DNA of 64,000 bases, taken from the NCBI RefSeq assembly GCF_001294535.1, contig NZ_LGIC01000017.1:1-64000 (forward strand), written 5' to 3'. This document shows, in pieces, positions 19,431 through 28,617 of the stretch. Below the pieces are notes generated by a model. It worked only from the letters and a program-made list of their open reading frames with translations. It was not told the origin of the DNA and made no database searches. The number at the start of each line of letters is the position of its first letter. Positions within the stretch are counted from its first letter, which is position 1. The DNA comes from Cypionkella psychrotolerans (GTDB taxonomy: Bacteria > Pseudomonadota > Alphaproteobacteria > Rhodobacterales > Rhodobacteraceae). A program made the position numbers and the translations under genes.

Positions 19431-19895
19431 CTACGCAAGGCTGCGCGTCATGTAAAGCGAGTTCGCATCAAGGCTGTAGCCCTCAAACGGCGGGCAATCC
19501 TCAAACCCGGCTTTGTAATACAACGCGCGGGCGGCGACGAAAGTGGGCTGCACCCCGGTTTCCAGCGACAGGCGTTTCAGGCCTGCGGCTTTGGCCTCGG
19601 CCAAGAGATGATCGAGCATGGTGCGCGACAGACCCCTGCCCCGCGCCTCGGTCAGCACATGCATGGATTTGATCTCGGCATGGGCTGCGTCGATCCGTTT
19701 GAACGCGCCCATCGCCAAGGGTTTTCCCGCATCGCGCAGCACGAAGAAATCCACCTCGGGGATCGCCAGTTCCGAGGCATCCATCATATGGATGCTTTCG
19801 GGCGGCGTATCGGCGTGCATGTCTTCGGTGTGGCGCTGCATCAGCAGCGCCAGATCCGCACTTAGCGGGCTTTCCTTGGTGATGGTCACACTCAT
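19431..19895 (-). CDS. GNAT family N-acetyltransferase
   Basis: A 154-aa acetyl-CoA-dependent acetyltransferase. The acetyl-CoA binding segment VLTEARGRGLSRTMLDHLL carries the R-x-x-G-x-G/S loop. A later LSLETGVQPTFVAARALYYKAGF matches the C-terminal GNAT region with its conserved Tyr. The substrate is not evident. Its ATG overlaps the stop of the upstream DUF2125 gene by 4 bp, so the two are co-translated. Confidence 0.9.
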   Translation of the reverse strand: MSVTITKESPLSADLALLMQRHTEDMHADTPPESIHMMDASELAIPEVDFFVLRDAGKPLAMGAFKRIDAAHAEIKSMHVLTEARGRGLSRTMLDHLLAEAKAAGLKRLSLETGVQPTFVAARALYYKAGFEDCPPFEGYSLDANSLYMTRSLA

Positions 19896-21322
19896 TGTGC
19901 ACCCATCATATTGGTGCCATTCACCAAGAAACCACCGGTTGCGGTGGATTCCAGTTCCCAGACCAAAGCGCCGTTTTCGCCGGGTTTGGCCATGCCTTCG
20001 GCCATTTTCAGCATCGGCGTGATCTGGCCTGTCATCTCGGGCGGGCCAGCGGCGAGCGCCTGTTCCACTGCCGTCAAACCCGTTGCAGTGACGGTGGCTT
20101 TGCCGACGGGCATCGGCGTGGCCGGGCCCGCGCTGAAAGCACCCTCATAGGTCACGGTATACAGCGGCGAGGTGATGGTGCCCGGTGCCAATGTGAGATC
20201 GACCACGCCATCGGGCAGCAAAGCCGCCAGCAACGCCTGATCTTCTTCCGGCGTGTTGACCTTCGGATTAGCAAGATCCAGCGTTTCCAACAGGATCGCC
20301 GCCGGGGCTGCCAGATTGAAGCGCGAGGCTTTGAAATCGAGGCTCAGCGAGGTCGGCACCAGTTGCGCCGCCCATTCCGGCACCAGACCCGCGGGCAGGC
20401 TCAGGCCATTCAGGGTGAAGGCTTCGCGGAACAGACCATCATCGACAATCCCATTCGCCTCAATCTCAAACGTCATATCGCTGAGGCCGACCGCGCCCAT
20501 CGGAGTATCGACCTTAACCGCTTTCAGCGCGCCCGTGGCCGCCACATGCGCAAACAGCGGCAAGCCGTCTTTCACGATGCCCTTCAGCGTGTCTTGCTGT
20601 GCGATAGCGGCTGCGGCATCTGGGTTGGCGACGGCAAAGGCGATCAGTTTATAAATCGCATCCGGGCGCAGGCCCGTCATCTCGGAGGTTCCCGACTGGC
20701 TTTCGGCGGTCAGGGTGATCGGCATCCCCATTTCCGGGACCGTCATCGTCTCGGTCAGCCCGGTGGCCTCATAGGTGCTGGACGCGTCCACCCCGCCATC
20801 GGCACCGGCTTCAGCGGTGCTATCAAGTTTCATGCTGGCAAGGCTGTAGGCGACATTGGTCTCAGATTTGGTGTTCGGATCAATCACCTTCTCGGTCACC
20901 GCCATATCGGTCGCCGTGGTGGTCGAGGTGGTGAAGGCTTGCAGCGCCGCATCAAAAGTGCCGGTGCTTTGCAGGCTGGCAATCTTCACCGCGATATCCG
21001 CCGTACCTGGCACCGACAAAGTGAAGTCAAGCGCTTGATCCTGCTCCATTTCCCATGTGCCATCGCCGTTATCGGTCAGGCTGAATTCGATCGGGGTGAT
21101 GGTGGTTTTCACCTCGGGCGGGGCCTTGGCGATCAGCGGCGCGAAATCGAGGGTGACATCGTAGTAATCCTCCTCGGGGGTGACGGTGACGACGCCTTCG
21201 GTCGCGCCAAGATAAGTTTGCAGCGTGGCGGTCAGGGCTTCGGCCCCCTCTGGCGTGGCTTCAGCCGAGGCTAGGCTGGCGCAGAGGCTGAGCGGCAGAG
21301 CAATAATGGCAGCATAACGCAT
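19892..21322 (-). CDS. DUF2125 family exported protein
   Basis: A 476-aa protein with a cleavable signal peptide (MRYAAIIALPLSLCASLASA, cut after about residue 20). The body has alternating beta-rich repeats such as VTVTPEEDYYDVTLDFAPL and TLAPGTITSPLYTVTYEG, consistent with the long beta-rich DUF2125 proteins of alphaproteobacteria. The domain's function is unknown; periplasmic or outer-membrane-associated location is likely. No Cys pairs or catalytic motif are seen. Confidence 0.8.
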   Translation of the reverse strand: MRYAAIIALPLSLCASLASAEATPEGAEALTATLQTYLGATEGVVTVTPEEDYYDVTLDFAPLIAKAPPEVKTTITPIEFSLTDNGDGTWEMEQDQALDFTLSVPGTADIAVKIASLQSTGTFDAALQAFTTSTTTATDMAVTEKVIDPNTKSETNVAYSLASMKLDSTAEAGADGGVDASSTYEATGLTETMTVPEMGMPITLTAESQSGTSEMTGLRPDAIYKLIAFAVANPDAAAAIAQQDTLKGIVKDGLPLFAHVAATGALKAVKVDTPMGAVGLSDMTFEIEANGIVDDGLFREAFTLNGLSLPAGLVPEWAAQLVPTSLSLDFKASRFNLAAPAAILLETLDLANPKVNTPEEDQALLAALLPDGVVDLTLAPGTITSPLYTVTYEGAFSAGPATPMPVGKATVTATGLTAVEQALAAGPPEMTGQITPMLKMAEGMAKPGENGALVWELESTATGGFLVNGTNMMGAQ

Positions 21323-21390
21323 GGGAAAACCTTTCTTTGGGTCGAAATGTAGCAGGCAAAAAGCGCCCTAAGCTTGGGCGGGGGTGATGG

Positions 21391-21702
21391 TTAATGCGTC
21401 CAGACACCGCGACGGTCGGTCGCGAAATTCTCCCCATAGCCACGCTGGCGGATCAAAGCTTTGCGCTTTTGCGGCTCGGTCACGTCAAATTCAATAGCGT
21501 TTGCAGTGGCATAGGCTTCGGCAGCTTCACGCGACTCAAAGCGCAGTTTGACCTGCGCTTGGGTGTCCGAAGAACTGGTCCAGCCCATCAGCGGATCAAC
21601 TTCCCGCGCAGAATCCGGGGCGAATTCCAGCAGCCAATCGGTGGTTTTCGCGGTGCCAGACTGCATGGCGGTTCTGGCGGGCTGATAAATGCGGGCGCGC
21701 AT
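21391..21702 (-). CDS. NADH:ubiquinone oxidoreductase accessory subunit (NDUFS4/AQDQ family)
   Basis: A 103-aa homologue of the 18-kDa complex I subunit NDUFS4, found in mitochondria and alphaproteobacteria. Family features are [18 protein letters not shown] at the start, then [34 protein letters not shown] and a C-terminal [22 protein letters not shown] 21702 has GGGAG 8 nt upstream; a longer open frame exists but lacks a good ribosome site. It probably stabilises the matrix-arm equivalent of complex I. Confidence 0.9.
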   Translation of the reverse strand: MRARIYQPARTAMQSGTAKTTDWLLEFAPDSAREVDPLMGWTSSSDTQAQVKLRFESREAAEAYATANAIEFDVTEPQKRKALIRQRGYGENFATDRRGVWTH

Positions 21703-21769
21703 GATGAAAACTCCCTGAGTGTTGGGTAGGTTTATTCCGAAATTGGCGGGAAAACGCAAGCCAGAAGGC

Positions 21770-21826
21770 GCTGTCGGTTGGTCGCGAGGGGTGTGAGTGG
21801 GGTGTGTGGTGCGACCAACCGACAGC
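21770..21826. repeat. Perfect 16-bp inverted repeat with 25-nt loop
   Basis: GCTGTCGGTTGGTCGC (21770-21785) is followed after 25 nt by its exact reverse complement (21811-21826). The hairpin sits between the divergent NDUFS4-like gene and uvrB, with no T-run on either side. It may be a small palindromic mobile repeat or a structured leader; an intrinsic terminator is less likely here. Confidence 0.8.
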
Positions 21827-21996
21827 GAAGTTTGCTGCTTGCTCGGGTAGAGTGCCGCAGGCTTCGCCGCAAAACAACTATAAAGTGCATCTTTGATCTA
21901 CATTTTCGTTAAAATTGCATTGCTTTTCTTCACTTTAGCGAAAGATAGGTTAACAGCTGCTTTCACACGCCTTTGTTTTCCATGCCCCTTCCCCGT

Positions 21997-22011
21997 GAAC
22001 AAAAACGGAAT
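21997..22011 (+). promoter_or_regulatory. LexA (SOS) box-like site upstream of uvrB
   Basis: GAAC-AAAAACG-GAAT matches the alphaproteobacterial LexA consensus GAAC-N7-GAAC (GTTC-N7-GTTC on the other strand) at 7 of 8 defined positions with the correct spacing. It lies 39 bp before the uvrB start, where an SOS operator is expected. Confidence 0.55.
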
Positions 22012-22049
22012 AGATTGGGCGCTGGAGGGAATCACGGGAAGGAATCACT

Positions 22050-24230
22050 GTGCCCCATAACAACATCAATGCCCTGTCCGAGCGCCCCGAGGTGCTGACC
22101 CGCCCCAAGCTGGAAGGCGGGCGGCGGTTTGTCTTGAAGACCCCGTTTGAGGCGGCGGGCGATCAGCCGACCGCGATTGCAGCGCTGTCACAGGGGATTC
22201 TGGAGGGCGAGCATGATCAGGTTTTGCTGGGCGCGACCGGCACCGGCAAGACCTTTACAATGGCGAAGGTGATCGAACAGACCCAGCGTCCGGCGATTAT
22301 CTTGGCCCCCAACAAGACGCTGGCCGCGCAATTATACGGCGAATTCAAGGGCTTCTTCCCCGAAAATGCGGTGGAATACTTCGTTTCCTACTACGATTAC
22401 TATCAGCCCGAAGCTTACGTCGCCCGCACCGACACCTTCATCGAGAAGGAATCGCAGATCAACGAACAGATCGACCGGATGCGCCACTCGGCCACCCGTG
22501 CCCTGCTGGAACGCGACGATGTGATCATCGTGGCCTCGGTGTCGTGCATCTATGGCATCGGTTCGGTGGAAACCTATTCGGCGATGACGCAGGATTTGCT
22601 GGTCGGGCAGCACTATGATCAACGGCAGGTGTTGGGCGAGTTGGTGGCACAGGCCTATAAGCGCAACGATCAGGCGTTCCAGCGCGGCTGCTTCCGGGTG
22701 CGCGGCGATTCAGTCGAAGTTTGGCCCGCCCACCTTGAAGATCGGGCCTGGCGGTTCTCGTTTTTCGGCGAGGAATTAGAGGCGATTGTAGAGTTTGACC
22801 CCTTGACCGGGGCGAAGACCGACAGTTTCAAGCAAATCCGCATCTATGCCAATTCGCACTATGTCACGCCGCGCCCGACGATGAATCAGGCGGTGATCGG
22901 CATCAAGAAAGAGCTGCGGCAGACGCTGGATTTGATGGTGTCGCAGGGTAAACTGCTGGAAGCGCAGCGGCTGGAGCAGCGCACCTCTTTCGATCTGGAA
23001 ATGCTGGAGGCGACCGGGGTTTGCAACGGCATTGAAAACTACTCACGCTATCTGACGGGGCGCGCTCCGGGCGAACCGCCGCCAACCTTGTTCGAGTTTA
23101 TCCCCGACAATGCCATTGTTTTTGCTGACGAATCCCATGTGTCTGTGCCGCAGATCGGCGGCATGTACAAGGGCGACTTCCGGCGCAAAATGACGCTGGC
23201 CGAGCATGGCTTCCGCCTGCCGTCCTGCATGGACAACCGCCCGCTGAAGTTTGAAGAATGGGACGCGATGCGGACGCAAACGGTGTTCGTATCCGCCACC
23301 CCGGCAGCTTGGGAGATGGAGCAAACCGGCGGCGTCTTTGTCGAGCAGGTGATCCGCCCGACTGGTCTGGTCGATCCGCAGATCGAAATTCGCCCGGTCG
23401 ATATGCAGGTGGATGATCTGCTGGATGAAATCCGCCGTGTGGCGGCCTTGGGTCTGCGCGTGTTGGTCACAACCCTGACCAAACGCATGGCGGAAGACCT
23501 GACCGAATATTTCCACGAACAAGGCATCCGCATCCGCTATATGCACTCGGACATCGACACCATTGAACGCATTGAAATCCTGCGGGATTTGCGGCTGGGG
23601 GCGTTTGATGTGCTGGTCGGCATCAACCTGTTGCGCGAGGGGTTGGACATCCCAGAATGTGGCTTGGTGGCGATTTTGGACGCCGATAAAGAAGGCTTCC
23701 TGCGCTCGGAAACCTCATTGATCCAGACGATTGGCCGGGCGGCGCGCAACTCCGATGGCCGGGTGATCATGTATGCCGACCGGATCACCGGCAGTATGGA
23801 GCGCGCGATTGGTGAGACCACGCGGCGGCGCGATAAACAGATTGCTTACAACACGTTGCACGGGATTACGCCCACCACGATCAAGAAAAACGTCGAGGAT
23901 GTGCTGCTTGGGATTTACCAAGGCGACACCGATCAGGCGCGGGTGACGGCGAAGATCGACCGGCCGATGTTGGGGCATAACCTTGCCAGCCATCTGGACG
24001 CGTTGCGGCTGGCGATGCGCAAAGCTGCCGAGAATCTGGAGTTTGAAGAGGCTGCGCGGATGCGGGATGAGGTGCGGCGGCTGGAAGCCGTGGAACTGAC
24101 CATCGCCGATGATCCTTTGGCCCGGCAATCGGTGGTCGAGGACGCCGTGGAAGACGCTGTGAAAATGTCGGGCCGCTCAACCGGCGGCCGGGCGGGGATG
24201 CGGGGCGGCAAGGCGCGGCGGCGGAAGTAG
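22050..24230 (+). CDS. uvrB: Excinuclease ABC subunit UvrB
   Basis: The damage-verification helicase of nucleotide excision repair; with UvrA and UvrC it recognises and incises damaged DNA. The 726-aa protein has Walker [11 protein letters not shown] (near residue 60) and the DNA-clamping beta-hairpin region [20 protein letters not shown]. It also has the DESHVS motif, helicase motifs V-VI ([23 protein letters not shown]) and the C-terminal UVR coiled coil ([17 protein letters not shown]). GTG 22050 is preceded by GGAAGGAATC. The basic tail after UVR is longer than in E. coli. A LexA-like box lies upstream. Confidence 0.97.
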   Translation: MPHNNINALSERPEVLTRPKLEGGRRFVLKTPFEAAGDQPTAIAALSQGILEGEHDQVLLGATGTGKTFTMAKVIEQTQRPAIILAPNKTLAAQLYGEFKGFFPENAVEYFVSYYDYYQPEAYVARTDTFIEKESQINEQIDRMRHSATRALLERDDVIIVASVSCIYGIGSVETYSAMTQDLLVGQHYDQRQVLGELVAQAYKRNDQAFQRGCFRVRGDSVEVWPAHLEDRAWRFSFFGEELEAIVEFDPLTGAKTDSFKQIRIYANSHYVTPRPTMNQAVIGIKKELRQTLDLMVSQGKLLEAQRLEQRTSFDLEMLEATGVCNGIENYSRYLTGRAPGEPPPTLFEFIPDNAIVFADESHVSVPQIGGMYKGDFRRKMTLAEHGFRLPSCMDNRPLKFEEWDAMRTQTVFVSATPAAWEMEQTGGVFVEQVIRPTGLVDPQIEIRPVDMQVDDLLDEIRRVAALGLRVLVTTLTKRMAEDLTEYFHEQGIRIRYMHSDIDTIERIEILRDLRLGAFDVLVGINLLREGLDIPECGLVAILDADKEGFLRSETSLIQTIGRAARNSDGRVIMYADRITGSMERAIGETTRRRDKQIAYNTLHGITPTTIKKNVEDVLLGIYQGDTDQARVTAKIDRPMLGHNLASHLDALRLAMRKAAENLEFEEAARMRDEVRRLEAVELTIADDPLARQSVVEDAVEDAVKMSGRSTGGRAGMRGGKARRRK

Positions 24231-24548
24231 TCAGAATGCCGCGATCACCTCATACATCACCGGCTCGAAGCCTTTGCACAGGGTGTTGATCAGACGGTTG
24301 CGCTCGCGCATTTCCGGGCTGCGCAGCATCGCCTGATAATCCTCGCGCCGCTGCCATTTGGAGTAGTTGCACACCCGCGTCATCGCGTCGTTCATATGCA
24401 GACCAGCGCCGATAAAGCCTTGTTGATGCCGGATAAATTCGTCGTAGGCGGCTTGTAGTTTCTCCATAAGATCATGGGCGGTGGCGGGGGTCATCTCGAA
24501 GGTAGTGATGATGGTTTGGCCTTGGAAGCTGGCGGAGATGTCGGTCAT
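24231..24548 (-). CDS. Antibiotic-biosynthesis-monooxygenase-like (ABM) small protein
   Basis: A 105-aa single-domain protein of ferredoxin-like fold type. It reads TTFEMTPATAHDLMEKLQAAY, then HQQGFIGAGLHMNDAMTRVCNYSKW and REDYQAML, the pattern of ABM/Dabb-like proteins in which small oxygenases and heme-degrading enzymes occur. No catalytic residue can be assigned. ATG 24548 has AAGGAG 7 nt upstream. The stop abuts the uvrB stop in convergent orientation, with no room for a terminator between them. Confidence 0.75.
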   Translation of the reverse strand: MTDISASFQGQTIITTFEMTPATAHDLMEKLQAAYDEFIRHQQGFIGAGLHMNDAMTRVCNYSKWQRREDYQAMLRSPEMRERNRLINTLCKGFEPVMYEVIAAF

Positions 24549-24657
24549 GGCGGGCTCCTTTTTCGGCAAGGCTAGGCGGTGGCGGTGAGTCGGGCAAGGG
24601 ACTTGGCAGGGCCGCGTTTTCGCGGCATGGTGGGATTAGGTATAATAGGCGGGCGAT

Positions 24658-24846
24658 ATGAAGATCTTAGACCCGAATGATCCGTTCTTTGCCAAGGCTT
24701 GGGTGCGGTGGGTGACTTGTGTTTTGCCAATGCTGTGGGGGTTGGTGGAGTTCTATTACAACAGCCCCGGCTGGGGGGTTTTGTTTGTTGTGGCAGGGGC
24801 TTACGCGTTTTATATGCTGATCATCAAGACTTCGGACAACGGATAG
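24658..24846 (+). CDS. Small two-helix membrane protein, unknown function
   Basis: A 62-aa protein with two hydrophobic segments, about residues 17-31 (WVTCVLPMLWGLVEF) and 38-56. The N-terminus MKILDPNDPFFAKAWVRW is of a kind I recall from Rhodobacterales hypothetical proteins. No motif suggests an activity. Its last 23 bp overlap the 3' end of the opposite-strand lipoprotein gene. Confidence 0.65.
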   Translation: MKILDPNDPFFAKAWVRWVTCVLPMLWGLVEFYYNSPGWGVLFVVAGAYAFYMLIIKTSDNG

Positions 24847-25120
24847 AGCCGCGCATTTCGCCGGAATCTCCGGTGAGCGAGGTTTCGCGCAGTTTGCAGC
24901 CTGTCACCTCGGGAATCAGGGCGATCATTTGGGCGCGGATGTCGTCATGCTCGCCGCGTTTGGCATAGCCTTGGCGGATCACCTCGACGCGTTTTTCGGT
25001 ATAGAAAACCGTGTATTGGCGGCCATCACGGGTCACGTCCACCCGCTTGGCGTTGAAGAATTCCGGCGCGGGTTGGGCACCGCAGGCGCAGAGGATCAGC
25101 AGGGGGATGAGGGCTTTCAT
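24824..25120 (-). CDS. Putative lipoprotein, unknown function
   Basis: A 98-aa protein with a short signal and lipobox (LLILCACG; lipidation at C12 or C14). A small domain follows, RVDVTRDGRQYTVFYTEKRVEVIRQGYAKRG, and near the end VTGCKLRETSLTGDSGEMRG. Cys residues in the mature part may pair. I do not recognise the family. It converges on and overlaps the 62-aa membrane protein gene. Confidence 0.65.
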   Translation of the reverse strand: MKALIPLLILCACGAQPAPEFFNAKRVDVTRDGRQYTVFYTEKRVEVIRQGYAKRGEHDDIRAQMIALIPEVTGCKLRETSLTGDSGEMRGSIRCPKS

Positions 25121-25247
25121 GGCCTCAGCTTGGCCGGATTTGGTTAAGGCCGCGTTAACGGCGGCGTTTCGCCGGGGTTGTGGATGGAGGGAACCGGGGC
25201 GGGGTTGGCGCGTTGTCGGGTATCAGCCAATTTCATAGGAGGCTTCC

Positions 25248-25460
25248 ATGACCATCAAATCTTACATCCTCGTCGGTATCGCGGCGTTTGGGCTCTCGGG
25301 CTGCTTGGAAAACGACGCCCAGCGCGGCTTGGCGGGTGCGGCGGGCGGTGCTGTGATCGCGGGGGCCACGGGCGGCAATGCGGTGACGGGCGCGGTTATC
25401 GGCGGCGCGGGCGGATATTTCTGCCGCGATCTGAATGTGCCGGGTTGCCGGAATAAGTGA
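25248..25460 (+). CDS. Small glycine-zipper lipoprotein
   Basis: A 70-aa protein. Signal and lipobox FGLSGC place the lipidated Cys at residue 19. The mature part is a Gly-rich zipper (GLAGAAGGAVIAGATGGNA, AVIGGAGGYFC) like the YmgG/17-kDa-antigen glycine-zipper proteins of the outer membrane. The start has AGGAGG 6-7 nt upstream. It stands alone with no operon partners. Confidence 0.75.
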   Translation: MTIKSYILVGIAAFGLSGCLENDAQRGLAGAAGGAVIAGATGGNAVTGAVIGGAGGYFCRDLNVPGCRNK

Positions 25461-25547
25461 GGGTTGGGAGTGGGGGGCGGGTAATTGGGCCCGCTCTTTT
25501 CGGTTTGTAGTGGTGTAGGTTGGAGTGAAATCCAGCCCTACATTTTG

Positions 25548-26366
25548 TTAAACATTAAAAAGCGCATTCCATGCTTCAGCGTAGCTAGGCGACGGCAACC
25601 AATCAAACGACATCAACGATTTTTGAGATCTTACCCAACCCGGCTCGCCCGTTACGAAAAGATTGTCTAATTCTTCACTTTCGATGGCGAAGCCCATCTG
25701 CGAAGTGCTATTTTTTGTGTTAGGTAGGTGAATGCCGTTTTTATTTATGATTACAGGAACATTACTTATGACAGAGCGGAAGGTTTTGAAGTTTACGATT
25801 CCATCCGTAATGGAAATGTCCAAGAACACTTTCCGATTCGGACCGACCACCTTAAATTTAGTTCCGGTCAGCGTAATGTCCCAAAAAAAGTGCGCCCTAA
25901 ACTCTATTACATTCTCTATGATCGACAAAGCGAGTTTTCCATCCCTTCCGAATATATCCAAATTAAATTTTGGCTTACTCCCAAGCAAGAATGAGAATGG
26001 CACGTAACCGTTGATATTGAATAAATTGAATTTCCGATCCACTGGGATCGCGACTCCACAGTTTCCGAAAACAACTTTGAACATGGGGCTCAACAGAGGC
26101 TCATAAAATCCGCTATTTTGCTGCTGCCTCAAATAAGGATTTGCTCGCCAAGTTTCGACTTCTCGCTTATAAAGTCGTCCTGCCGTCACTTCAGTGTGAT
26201 GCCAGGGACATAACAGAACAATGTTTTCAAAATCGTGCGCCTGACATTTAGCGTATGGAGTGACATGCTCATATTCGGTCGGCATCTTGCCACATATAAT
26301 ACAACCATATCCACAATGCTGACGAACGCGGCGCTTTATATCCTCGGGAATAGCGGGTCGAGACAT
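25548..26366 (-). CDS. HNH endonuclease domain protein, low GC
   Basis: A 272-aa protein. Its N-terminal HNH domain carries CIICGK, YEHVTPYAKCQAHDFENIV and LLCPWHH: the metal ligands, the general-base His and the second half of the zinc site. The other 200 residues form a beta-rich domain with repeated segments (KPKFNLDIFGRDGKLALSI, GTKFKVVGPNRKVFLDISI) that I do not recognise. ATG 26366 has GGAGAG close upstream. Its base composition is strikingly AT-rich compared with both neighbours, a sign of recent transfer. A restriction or phage-defence nuclease is plausible but not shown. Confidence 0.8.
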   Translation of the reverse strand: MSRPAIPEDIKRRVRQHCGYGCIICGKMPTEYEHVTPYAKCQAHDFENIVLLCPWHHTEVTAGRLYKREVETWRANPYLRQQQNSGFYEPLLSPMFKVVFGNCGVAIPVDRKFNLFNINGYVPFSFLLGSKPKFNLDIFGRDGKLALSIIENVIEFRAHFFWDITLTGTKFKVVGPNRKVFLDISITDGIVNFKTFRSVISNVPVIINKNGIHLPNTKNSTSQMGFAIESEELDNLFVTGEPGWVRSQKSLMSFDWLPSPSYAEAWNALFNV

Positions 26367-26422
26367 TCAACTCTCCAAATAAGTGCCAAACATCCCGCCC
26401 ATCCTGCACTGTGTGGGCACGC

Positions 26423-26439
26423 GAATGGTTTCACCATTC
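26423..26439. terminator. Small hairpin downstream of lepA
   Basis: GAATGGT-TTC-ACCATTC is a perfect 7-bp stem in the gap between lepA and the divergent HNH gene. It has no strong T-run. It may add to the larger hairpin at 26454-26492 in ending lepA transcription. Confidence 0.3.
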
Positions 26440-26453
26440 TCTTTCGCCCACCC

Positions 26454-26492
26454 GCGCTAAAACTGGACAGCCTAGCTGTCCATTTTTAGCGC
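26454..26492 (-). terminator. Strong hairpin spanning the lepA stop codon
   Basis: An 18-bp inverted repeat with one mismatch: GCGCTAAAACTGGACAGC at 26454-26471 and its near-complement at 26475-26492. The 3-bp loop is exactly the lepA stop codon. One arm encodes the last residues ALKMDS. It probably ends the lepA transcript or protects its 3' end. A typical T-tract is lacking. Confidence 0.5.
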
Positions 26493-28271
26493 GCTAATAA
26501 ACGCCTCCTGCGGAATCTCCACTTTCCCAAACTGCCGCATCCGCTTTTTCCCGGCCTTCTGCTTCTCCAGCAGTTTCTTCTTCCGGGTGGCGTCGCCGCC
26601 GTAGCATTTGGCGGTCACGTCTTTGCGCATGGCCGACAAAGTCTCACGCGCGATCACTCGCGCGCCAATCGCCGCCTGGATCGGGATTTTGAACATATGG
26701 CGAGGGATCAGGTCTTTCAGTTTTTCAACCATGGCGCGGCCACGCGCCTCGGCCCTATCCCGATGGACCATCATCGACAGCGCGTCGACGGGTTCCTCGT
26801 TGACAAGAATCGACATTTTGACAAGGAAATCTTCACGATATTCCGAGATGCTATAGTCAAAGGAGGCATAGCCCTGCGTGACCGATTTCAGGCGGTCGTA
26901 GAAATCGAACACCACTTCGGCCAGCGGCAGATCGTAGACCACCATGGCGCGGGAGCCGGCATAGGACAGGTCCATCTGGATGCCGCGGCGGTCTTGGCAG
27001 AGTTTCAGCACATCGCCGAGGTAGTCGTCGGGGACCATGATCGTGGCTTTGATCCGGGGTTCCTCGATGTGGTCGATATAGGTCAGGTCGGGCATGTCGG
27101 CGGGGTTGTGCAGGTCTTGCACGGTGCCGTCTTTCATGTGGAGTTTGAAGACCACCGAGGGGGCGGTGGTGATCAGGTCGATGTCATATTCGCGCTCCAG
27201 CCGATCCCGGATGACTTCGAGGTGCAAAAGGCCAAGGAAGCCGCAGCGGAAGCCGAAGCCGAGGGCGGCGGAGGTTTCCATCTCGGTGCTGAAGGACGCG
27301 TCGTTGAGCGAGAGTTTCTCGATAGCGTCGCGGAGGGCTTCGAATTCGGCGGCATCGACCGGGAACAGGCCGCAGAACACCACGGGCTGGGCGGGTTTGA
27401 AGCCGGGGAGGGCTTCGGTGCAGCCCTTGCGTTCGTGGGTGATGGTGTCGCCGACCCGGGTGTCGCGGACTTGCTTGATGCTGGCGGTGAAGATGCCGAT
27501 TTCGCCCGGCCCCAGTTCGGCAATGTCGACCATCTGCGGCTTGAGGACCGAGAGTTTGTCGATGCCGTAGACGGCGTTGGTTTGCATCATGCGGACGCGG
27601 TCACCCTTTTTCATCACGCCGTCCATGATGCGGACCATGACGACGACGCCGAGGTAGGCATCATACCATGAGTCGACCAGCATCGCTTTCAGAGGCGCGT
27701 CGCGGTCGCCCTTTGGGGCCGGCAGGCGGGTGACGATGGCCTCTAGCACTTCGGGGATGCCGAGGCCGGATTTGGCGGAGATCAGCACGGCATCGGAGGC
27801 ATCAAGGCCGATCACGTCTTCGATCTGCTGGCGGATGCGGTCGGGTTCTGCTGCGGGCAGGTCGATCTTGTTGAGGACGGGGACGATTTCGTGGCCGGCA
27901 TCCAAGGCTTGGTAGACGTTCGCCAGCGTCTGCGCCTCGACCCCCTGAGACGCATCGACGACCAGCAGCGAGCCTTCAACCGCGCGCATCGAGCGGGAGA
28001 CTTCATAGGCAAAGTCGACGTGGCCGGGGGTGTCGATCAGGTTCAGGATATAGGTTTTGCCATCCTTCGCCGGATATTCGATCCGCACCGTGTTGGCCTT
28101 GATGGTGATGCCGCGCTCGCGCTCGATATCCATGCTGTCCAGCATCTGCGCCTTCATATCGCGCGCAGCCACCGTGCCGGTCATCTGAATGAGCCGGTCG
28201 GCGAGGGTGGATTTACCGTGGTCGATGTGGGCCACGATGGAGAAGTTGCGGATGAGATCAAGCTGGGTCAT
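26472..28271 (-). CDS. lepA: Elongation factor 4 (LepA), ribosome back-translocase GTPase
   Basis: A 599-aa translational GTPase, the normal length for LepA. G1 is [14 protein letters not shown], switch regions carry [11 protein letters not shown]3 is DTPGHVDF and G4 is NKIDLPAA. LepA-specific features follow: [16 protein letters not shown] and the C-terminal domain ending [18 protein letters not shown] and GKKRMRQFG. It acts on stalled ribosomes and in 30S assembly. The gene is monocistronic here, with the hairpin at its stop codon as the 3' signal. Confidence 0.97.
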   Translation of the reverse strand: MTQLDLIRNFSIVAHIDHGKSTLADRLIQMTGTVAARDMKAQMLDSMDIERERGITIKANTVRIEYPAKDGKTYILNLIDTPGHVDFAYEVSRSMRAVEGSLLVVDASQGVEAQTLANVYQALDAGHEIVPVLNKIDLPAAEPDRIRQQIEDVIGLDASDAVLISAKSGLGIPEVLEAIVTRLPAPKGDRDAPLKAMLVDSWYDAYLGVVVMVRIMDGVMKKGDRVRMMQTNAVYGIDKLSVLKPQMVDIAELGPGEIGIFTASIKQVRDTRVGDTITHERKGCTEALPGFKPAQPVVFCGLFPVDAAEFEALRDAIEKLSLNDASFSTEMETSAALGFGFRCGFLGLLHLEVIRDRLEREYDIDLITTAPSVVFKLHMKDGTVQDLHNPADMPDLTYIDHIEEPRIKATIMVPDDYLGDVLKLCQDRRGIQMDLSYAGSRAMVVYDLPLAEVVFDFYDRLKSVTQGYASFDYSISEYREDFLVKMSILVNEEPVDALSMMVHRDRAEARGRAMVEKLKDLIPRHMFKIPIQAAIGARVIARETLSAMRKDVTAKCYGGDATRKKKLLEKQKAGKKRMRQFGKVEIPQEAFISALKMDS

Positions 28272-28458
28272 GCGCGCGATATAGCTTGGATTGGGGGGGG
28301 CGGGAAGGGGGTTGTGGTGCGCAGGATGTGTCCACGCGTGGACAGAAGGGTGGTGTGTGTGATTTCAATGAGTTAGCTGGAGGTCGTTAAGAGTTTGTTA
28401 AGGGTTGCGGCCATGCGAATTGGCATAGGTGAGGGGTGGCTTTGCGCGGCTCCAAGCG

Positions 28459-28482
28459 TGGCGGGGTGAACCCCGCCCTGCC
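28459..28482. repeat. Short GC-rich intergenic hairpin (copy 1)
   Basis: GGCGGGG-TGAA-CCCCGCC forms a perfect 7-bp stem with a 4-nt loop, upstream of the small secreted protein gene. Related copies lie at 28962, 30340 and 50894, so this belongs to a dispersed palindromic repeat family. Confidence 0.7.
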
Positions 28483-28617
28483 GCAAAGACAGCTGGCGCG
28501 TGGAATCCGACCAATGGCAACCGCGTCTTGAAAAATCCCGCGCTTGCTACCATACTGATTCCAGATAATGATCTGCGGCTGAGGGCAACCCGGTCGTGGG
28601 CGGGCAGAGGCAGAGCG

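Noticed and set aside
19895-21274. A 459-codon plus-strand frame opposite the DUF2125 gene.
   Set aside because: The minus strand has a signal peptide, a start overlap with the next gene and family pattern; the plus frame has none of these.
26697-27671. A 324-codon plus-strand frame opposite lepA.
   Set aside because: It is the antisense of a well-conserved gene, His/Gly/Val-rich by codon mirroring, with no domain.
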